Positions 6,640 to 10,786 of a stretch of 10,786 nt of DNA are shown piece by piece. Both the position numbers and the translations under genes were made by a program. The DNA comes from an uncultured Myxococcales bacterium (GTDB lineage: Bacteria; Myxococcota_A; UBA9042), in assembly GCA_903917305.1 (NCBI GenBank), contig CAIXAA010000937.1, positions 1-10,786 on the forward strand, written 5' to 3'. How positions within the stretch are numbered: position 1 is the stretch's first letter; every line of letters starts with the position of its first letter. A model generated the notes under the pieces. It saw only the letters and a program-made list of their open reading frames with translations, had not been told where the DNA came from and made no database searches.

Positions 6640-7453
6640 ATTGTGGTCTCCTGAAGACCAGGAATCGCTGGCTGTCTTCGAAGTCGCTGTTCACAGTGGC
6701 GATCTCGCCGGTGCCTTGCTGGCTCTCGAGGGGGCGCCGGTGGTGATGGAGACCGCGTGCCGCTCGCGGCTCCAGGATCTCGGCAGCCTGGTCAAGGCGG
6801 AGGCGGAGCACGACGACCCGGCGCGCGCCCTGGTGCGCGTGCTGGTGCAGCGCGAAGGCTTTCGGGGCGACACCGCGGAGGACATGGAACCGCAGGATAG
6901 CCACCTGGGCATGGTCCTGGCGCGGCGGCGAGGCCAGCCGATCGTGCTGTCCGCGCTGTGGATTCTGGCCGGCGAGCAGGCCGGAATCCCCGTCGAAGGC
7001 ATCGGCTTGCCCGGGCACTTCATCGTGCGCGTGGGCGGCGTGGGCGGCGTGCTCGCGGATCCGTTTGGCGGCGGGAGCTTGCTGAGCGTCGCGGACTGCG
7101 CGGCGATCGTGCACAAAGCGTCCAAGGGTTCGCTGGGTTGGCAGCCGTCCTTCCTGACGCCGGCGACCGTGGCCGAAATCGCCGAGCGCGTCGTGCGCAA
7201 CCTGCTCGGTGCGTACCAGCACACGGGCGAAACGGAAATGATCTACCGGACCAGCCATTTCCTGGTCGCGCTGCGGCCGAATGACCCCGATGTGCAGTTC
7301 CTGCGGGCGCGGCTGGCGGACGAACTGGGCGCCCGGGTGACCGCGCGCGAGCTGTATACCAGCGTGGAAGAGCACTTTCCGGGTACGGAAGCCGCGGATG
7401 CGGCAGGTGCGCGCCTGCACGAGATGCGCGCGGAACATGTCGAACTGAACTGA
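6626..7453 (+). CDS. SirB1-family protein (transglutaminase-like fold plus TPR)
   Basis: A 275-residue cytoplasmic protein. The family signature is clear at 95-131: GMVLARRRGQPIVLSALW, then GIPVEGIGLPGHF. DPFGGGSLLS follows at 145-154. The C-terminal 200-270 region (TSHFLVALRPNDPD onward) looks like tetratricopeptide repeats. The fold is related to transglutaminases: H131 and D145 match the usual His and Asp, but no Cys is seen where the nucleophile would be (around 105-109 reads PIVLS), so it is probably not a protease or transglutaminase; this is inference. The biochemical role of SirB1 proteins is not settled. A strong AGGAGGA (6614-6620) 5 nt before the ATG fixes the start. The ATG lies 14 nt inside the LysR gene, so the two are probably translated together. 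No obvious partner for it is nearby. Confidence 0.88.
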   Translation: MQARELWSPEDQESLAVFEVAVHSGDLAGALLALEGAPVVMETACRSRLQDLGSLVKAEAEHDDPARALVRVLVQREGFRGDTAEDMEPQDSHLGMVLARRRGQPIVLSALWILAGEQAGIPVEGIGLPGHFIVRVGGVGGVLADPFGGGSLLSVADCAAIVHKASKGSLGWQPSFLTPATVAEIAERVVRNLLGAYQHTGETEMIYRTSHFLVALRPNDPDVQFLRARLADELGARVTARELYTSVEEHFPGTEAADAAGARLHEMRAEHVELN

Positions 7454-7491
7454 CCTGCGCGCCAACCCAGGACGCCCATTTCACAGCGCCA

Positions 7492-7521
7492 TTGACCCTT
7501 GCGACAGCCGCACAGTACAAG
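7492..7521 (+). promoter_or_regulatory. Candidate promoter for the kinase-peptidase pair
   Basis: TTGACC (7492-7497), five of six against TTGACA, is followed after 18 nt by TACAAG (7516-7521), four of six against TATAAT. It lies in the 102-nt gap between the SirB1-like gene and the kinase gene, the only sizeable gap on that strand here, and would start transcription near 7528, about 28 nt before the ATG. Confidence 0.4.
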
Positions 7522-7529
7522 TTGCGCCT

Positions 7530-7545
7530 CGGGCGTTCTCGCCCG
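7530..7545 (+). promoter_or_regulatory. Short hairpin just before the kinase ribosome site
   Basis: CGGGCG (7530-7535) pairs with CGCCCG (7540-7545) around the loop TTCT. The stem ends 2 nt before the AGG (7548-7550) that serves the ATG at 7556, so it would form at the very start of the transcript. It could affect mRNA stability or translation. A 6-bp GC stem is not rare in such DNA. Confidence 0.3.
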
Positions 7546-7555
7546 TCAGGTTCCC

Positions 7556-8770
7556 ATGACCACGCCCGCCTCCAGCCTGCGCCAGTGTCCGCAGTGCCGC
7601 CTCGTGACGGCGGCGAAGCTGTGCCCGAACGATGGGTTGGCGACGATCGTGCGCACGGTGCTCGACGGCATTCGCGATCCGCACTTGCGCGTGGGCGATG
7701 TGGTCGGCGGTCGCTACCGCATCACCGGCTCGCTGGGACGCGGCGGCTTTGGCGTCGTCTGCACGGCGGTGCACACGGGCACGGGCCAGCCGGTGGCGCT
7801 CAAGTACCTGACGGTGGATCCGGAGGGCACGGAAGACGATGTGATCCGTCGCTTCTTCCAGGAAGCGCGCATCACGGCCGGCCTGCGCCACCCGAACACG
7901 GTGCGGCTGTTCGACTTCGGCCAGGCGGAGAACGGCGCGCTGTACATGGTGATGGAGCTGCTGCATGGCCCGACGCTGGAGCAACTGCTCGGCGGGCTGG
8001 CTGCGCACGAGGAAGTGCTGAGCGAAGCGGCGACGCTGGACATCGCGATCCCGGTCCTCAAGGCGCTCGGCGAGGCGCATGACGCGGACCTGGTGCACCG
8101 CGACTTGAAGCCGGCGAACATCATCCTGGCGCTGGTGCCGGGCGACGAGCCGATGCCCAAGGTGCTGGATTTCGGCATTGCGCGCGTCAAGAACTCCTCG
8201 CTCACCGGCAGCAACCGCGCGCTGGGCACGCCGGCGTACATGAGCCCGGAGCAGTGTCGCGGGCAGGACATCGACGGGCGCAGCGACCTGTACGCGCTCG
8301 GCGTCATCCTCTACCGCTGCGTGACGGGCGCGGTGCCCTACGACCACACGAACCGCATGAAAGTCATGTGGATGCACAACGTGGCGCCGCTGCCGGATCT
8401 GCGCGAGAAGGCCCGCACGCCGCTGTCGCAACTGTTTATCGGCGCGGTGCAGCAGGCGCTGGCCAAGGAGCCGGCGGACCGCTTTGCGGACGCGCGGGCG
8501 ATGCGGCAAGCGCTGGAGTTCGTGCGCGCCACCCTGCTGCGCAGCGCGCTGCTGCGGCAGCCGGGGCCGCAGTCGGACCCGCAGAGCGAGCTCGGGGCGG
8601 TGGTCGCGCGCTTTGCCGCCCAGACGCCCGACGGGCCGCCCAAGCCGGAGTCGGCGCCAACGGATCTCGACCTCGACAAAACCAGGCGTATCAACGTGTT
8701 GCGGGATGGGCCTCAGGCGCCGACGGCGGTGCCCGCGCCCAAGCCGCACAAGCGGAGCGATCCCAAGTAG
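7556..8770 (+). CDS. Hanks-type Ser/Thr protein kinase with N-terminal Cys knuckle
   Basis: A 404-residue protein that should phosphorylate Ser/Thr on target proteins. Residues 11-26 form a metal-knuckle-like motif, CPQC (11-14) and CPNDG (23-27), with Asp in place of a fourth Cys, as often seen in bacterial kinases and signalling proteins. The kinase domain spans about 54-325 and has all catalytic motifs: glycine loop GRGGFG (61-66), K83, E103, HRDLKPAN (181-188), DFG (205-207), GTPAYMSPE (224-232) and D244. The His-Arg-Asp makes it an RD kinase, likely activated by autophosphorylation in 211-224. The tail (330-404) is disordered-looking and rich in Pro, with DKTRRI at 374-379. There is no transmembrane helix or PASTA domain, so it should be soluble, unlike PknB types. 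ATG 7556 is chosen for the AGG 5 nt ahead; an upstream in-frame start at 7499 overlaps the promoter. The M20 gene follows after 6 nt. Confidence 0.94.
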   Translation: MTTPASSLRQCPQCRLVTAAKLCPNDGLATIVRTVLDGIRDPHLRVGDVVGGRYRITGSLGRGGFGVVCTAVHTGTGQPVALKYLTVDPEGTEDDVIRRFFQEARITAGLRHPNTVRLFDFGQAENGALYMVMELLHGPTLEQLLGGLAAHEEVLSEAATLDIAIPVLKALGEAHDADLVHRDLKPANIILALVPGDEPMPKVLDFGIARVKNSSLTGSNRALGTPAYMSPEQCRGQDIDGRSDLYALGVILYRCVTGAVPYDHTNRMKVMWMHNVAPLPDLREKARTPLSQLFIGAVQQALAKEPADRFADARAMRQALEFVRATLLRSALLRQPGPQSDPQSELGAVVARFAAQTPDGPPKPESAPTDLDLDKTRRINVLRDGPQAPTAVPAPKPHKRSDPK

Positions 8771-8776
8771 GACGGC

Positions 8777-10168
8777 ATGACAACTCAGCTTTCCCATGCC
8801 GCGGCGCGTGCCACGGCCGATTTCGACCACACCGTGGAGCGCCTGTGCGGCTACTTGCGGCACCCGGCCATCTCTTGCGATCCGGCGCACCGCGCGGACA
8901 TCGACACGCTAGCCGCGGTGATTGCAGCGGATCTGACCAAGCTCGGCCTGACGCGTTCGCGCGTGCTGACGCTGGACAAGGCGCTGCCGCTGGTCGCCGC
9001 GGAATGGACGGGAGCGGGTCCGGACAAGCCAACCGTGCTGATCTACGGCCATCTTGACCTGCAGCCGGTGCAAGGCGAGCCCTGGACGATGCCGCCGCAC
9101 GAGCCGACGCGCAAGGGCGATCGCCTGTATGCGCGCGGTGCCGCGGACGACATGGGCGGCTGGGTGTCGCACCTGGGCGCGATCGACGCGTGGCTGCAGG
9201 AGACGGGAAGCCTGCCGTGCAACGTGCGATTGATCATTGAAAGTGAAGAGGAAATCGGATCGCCGAACCTCGAGCGCTACATGGATGCCTACCCGGACGC
9301 GTTCGCGGCGGACGCGATGATCCTGACGGATTGCGAGAATCCCTCGACCGATCTGCCGGGGCTGACGGTGTCGCTGCGCGGCCTGTTCGAGCTGGAAGTG
9401 AAGTGCGAGGCGCTGTCTGCGGATGGGCACTCCGGGCTGTGGGGCAACATGGTGCCGGATGTGGCGACCGCGCTGGTGACGCTGCTGGCGCGGCTGGTGG
9501 ACCGCGACGGGCGGCTGACGGTGGCGCGCGTGGACGTGCCGGAAGGCCGGCGCGCGGCGGCGGCGCGGGTGCCGATCTCCGCGGAAACGATTCGCAAAGG
9601 CGCGCACCTGCTGCCGGGCGTGGAGCCGCTGCCCGAGCGCGGCACGTCGGCGGGCGAGTGGCTGTGGCTGCAGCCGGCGGTGACCATCGTGTGCACGACG
9701 CTGCCGACCCGCGAGCGCAAGAAGAACGCTTTGCGGTCGAGCGCTTCGGCGACGCTGTCGCTGCGCTTGGGGCCGGGTCAACGCGCGGAGGACGTCAAGG
9801 CGGCGGTCACGGCGCTGCTGACCTCGGACGTGCCGCAGGGCGTGAAAGTGAGCGTGACACAGGAGAAACCTGCGGGTGAAGGCTGGTACTACGAGCCCAA
9901 GGGTCCGGCGTTCGAGGCGGCGGATCGCGCGTACCTGGCTTCGTGGGGCGCCAAGATGGTGCGCGTCGGCGTTGGCGGTTCGATCCCGTTTGTCGCGCTG
10001 TTTGGCGAGCGTTTCGGCGACTTGCCGCTGATCCTCAACGGCGTCATGGATCCCGAGTCGACGGCGCACGGCCCCGACGAGTCCATGCACCTGGGCGTGT
10101 TCCAGAAGGCGATCCTCGCCAACGTGCACCTGCTGTGGGAACTCGCACAGCCGGGCATCCTTCGGTAG
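8777..10168 (+). CDS. M20-family zinc metallopeptidase (dipeptidase-like)
   Basis: A 463-residue hydrolase of the M20 family (carnosinase-like dipeptidases, carboxypeptidase G2, ArgE/DapE relatives), using two metal ions to cut short peptides or N-acyl amino acids. Metal and catalytic residues are in place: H92 and D94 (YGHLDLQP), the D124/D125 pair (AADDMGG), the catalytic Glu pair E158-E159 (ESEEEIGS), D185 (TDCENP) and H431 (TAHGPDESMH). H218 in DGHSG belongs to the dimerisation domain (about 200-360), where such a His reaches into the partner's active site. The DGHSG and AHGPDES pattern fits the dipeptidase branch best. The gene starts 6 nt after the kinase stop, with TAGGA 5 nt before the ATG, so the two are probably one operon. 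No signal peptide is seen, so it is likely cytoplasmic. Exact substrate unknown; it could clear cyanophycin dipeptides, but nothing in the sequence shows this. Confidence 0.93.
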   Translation: MTTQLSHAAARATADFDHTVERLCGYLRHPAISCDPAHRADIDTLAAVIAADLTKLGLTRSRVLTLDKALPLVAAEWTGAGPDKPTVLIYGHLDLQPVQGEPWTMPPHEPTRKGDRLYARGAADDMGGWVSHLGAIDAWLQETGSLPCNVRLIIESEEEIGSPNLERYMDAYPDAFAADAMILTDCENPSTDLPGLTVSLRGLFELEVKCEALSADGHSGLWGNMVPDVATALVTLLARLVDRDGRLTVARVDVPEGRRAAAARVPISAETIRKGAHLLPGVEPLPERGTSAGEWLWLQPAVTIVCTTLPTRERKKNALRSSASATLSLRLGPGQRAEDVKAAVTALLTSDVPQGVKVSVTQEKPAGEGWYYEPKGPAFEAADRAYLASWGAKMVRVGVGGSIPFVALFGERFGDLPLILNGVMDPESTAHGPDESMHLGVFQKAILANVHLLWELAQPGILR

Positions 10169-10206
10169 CTGCCAAGCTTGCCAAGGCGTCGGACTTCGGC
10201 GTGATT

Positions 10207-10228
10207 GCGGTATTCGCTGCGAATCCGC
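10207..10228. terminator. Hairpin downstream of the M20 gene
   Basis: GCGG (10207-10210), an unpaired T, then ATTCGC-T-GCGAAT (10212-10224), then CCGC (10225-10228) form an almost perfect hairpin: nine paired bases around a 3-nt loop with one bulge. It begins 39 nt after the M20 stop and lies ahead of the next gene's ATG. Only two T residues follow, so it is a weak intrinsic terminator at best. The palindrome ATTCGC-T-GCGAAT could equally be a regulator site for the PAS gene. Confidence 0.4.
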
Positions 10229-10262
10229 TTGCCATCACAGGAGGTTTCGGTAGGCTCGGAGC

Positions 10263-10786
10263 ATGCCTTCGAGCCATTCCGACAGCTGGCGTATCGGAGC
10301 AATCGGTCTTGCGATCGGGTTCGCGCTTGCGTCGCTCTTGGGCGGACTTGGGACCACCAACCAGACGCTTTCTTCCGTAGGATCATTGGGATTGGTCGTC
10401 GTGGCCGGTTCCTGCTGGGCCGTGCAGCGCAGCCGCCGCCTCTCTCTCCATGCCGAAATGCGTTTGCGGGAAATCGTCGAATCGGCGCCCGACGCGATGT
10501 TCATCGTGGACAAGAAAGGCCTGATTACGCTGGTCAATGCCCAGGCGGAGATCCTGTTCGGCTGGCCGCGGCAAGAGCTTGTGGGGCAATCCATCGAACT
10601 GCTCGTGCCCAATTCCGTCCGACCCACGCATGCACACATGCGCGAGGGCTTCCACGGTCGCGCGCACCGGCGGCCGATGAACAGCGGGCTGGAGTTGATG
10701 GGACAGCGGCGCGACGGCAGCCTTGTGCCCGTCCAGATTGCGCTTTCGCCGCTCAAGACCGGCTCGGGCGCCGAGGTGATCGCCGC
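10263..10786 (+). CDS. Membrane-anchored PAS-domain sensor, 5' part only
   Basis: 174 complete codons are visible; the frame runs off the window edge with no stop. Residues 10-30 (IGAIGLAIGFALASLLGGLG) and about 38-54 (GLVVVAGSCWAV inside) form two transmembrane helices with a short loop. A PAS domain begins at about 66 with LREIVESAPDAM, continues through VNAQAEILFGW (91-101) and IELLVP, and reaches MNSGLELMGQRRDGSLVPV (139-157) and LSPLKTGSGAEV, the typical PAS form that precedes a PAC motif and histidine-kinase or GGDEF domains. The output domain is not visible, so histidine kinase versus diguanylate cyclase cannot be decided. ATG 10263 is the first possible start, because TAG lies in frame at 10251-10253. 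The ribosome site is poor (AGG at 10252-10254, 8 nt away), although a strong AGGAGG occurs at 10239-10244. Confidence 0.82.
   Translation, partial: MPSSHSDSWRIGAIGLAIGFALASLLGGLGTTNQTLSSVGSLGLVVVAGSCWAVQRSRRLSLHAEMRLREIVESAPDAMFIVDKKGLITLVNAQAEILFGWPRQELVGQSIELLVPNSVRPTHAHMREGFHGRAHRRPMNSGLELMGQRRDGSLVPVQIALSPLKTGSGAEVIA

Noticed and set aside
7481..8890. 469-codon minus-strand frame opposite the kinase gene
   Set aside because: The Arg/His/Ala-rich product has no family features; the plus strand has every kinase motif. It is a composition shadow.
8909..10129. 406-codon minus-strand frame opposite the M20 gene
   Set aside because: Same Arg/His/Gln-rich shadow composition, with no ribosome site or recognisable domain.
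8777..10168. M20 enzyme as a cyanophycin-degrading partner of cphA
   Set aside because: Tempting because the window has both genes, but they are 6 kb apart with unrelated genes between, and known cyanophycin breakdown uses cyanophycinase and isoaspartyl dipeptidase, not M20 proteins as a rule.
1..10786. CRISPR array, insertion sequence, tRNA/rRNA gene or phage genes
   Set aside because: No regularly spaced repeats, transposase or integrase motifs, terminal repeats with duplications, or tRNA-like cloverleaf were seen by eye.

Overview
The window is about 10.8 kb of high-GC (by eye, well over 60%) bacterial chromosome, densely packed with genes. The mix suggests a proteobacterium of the Burkholderiales or Xanthomonadales kind: a proteobacterial-type cyanophycin synthetase, a LysR regulator of the CrgA/DmlR type, a SirB1-family protein and PAS sensors. 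This assignment is inference from gene content only. I see no tRNA, rRNA, CRISPR array, insertion sequence or phage gene.

Layout. (1) Positions 1-2841: a complete cyanophycin synthetase (cphA), whose start overlaps the probable stop codon of an upstream gene in an ATGA arrangement. (2) 2842-4171: a 9-bp-arm inverted repeat, then a DHA1/TetA-like MFS exporter. (3) 4180-5242, minus strand: three small genes of 63, 143 and 110 codons. Each product has one glycine-rich hydrophobic segment near its C-terminus or middle, and the last is YtxH-like. This looks like an envelope-stress-type operon and converges on the MFS gene, with both stop codons inside one hairpin. (4) 5243-5676: a 434-bp divergent control region with a minus-strand promoter candidate and a set of ACAATC/GATTGT repeats just before the LysR gene. 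(5) 5677-7453: LysR regulator and SirB1-family protein, overlapping by 14 nt. (6) 7556-10168: a soluble Ser/Thr protein kinase with an N-terminal Cys-rich knuckle, followed 6 nt later by an M20 metallopeptidase. (7) 10263 to the window end: the 5' part of a membrane-anchored PAS-domain sensor, cut by the window edge.

How they work together. cphA stores nitrogen as the Asp-Arg polymer. The M20 enzyme hydrolyses small peptides or amides, but nothing in the sequence links it to cyanophycin turnover. The three small membrane proteins probably act together. The LysR protein probably controls itself and the overlapping SirB1 gene, and perhaps the divergent operon. The kinase and peptidase are probably co-transcribed.

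Most of the window is recognisable household and accessory genes. I did not find a clear undescribed system. The best candidates for a second look are the three-gene small-membrane-protein operon with its control region, and the kinase-peptidase pair.
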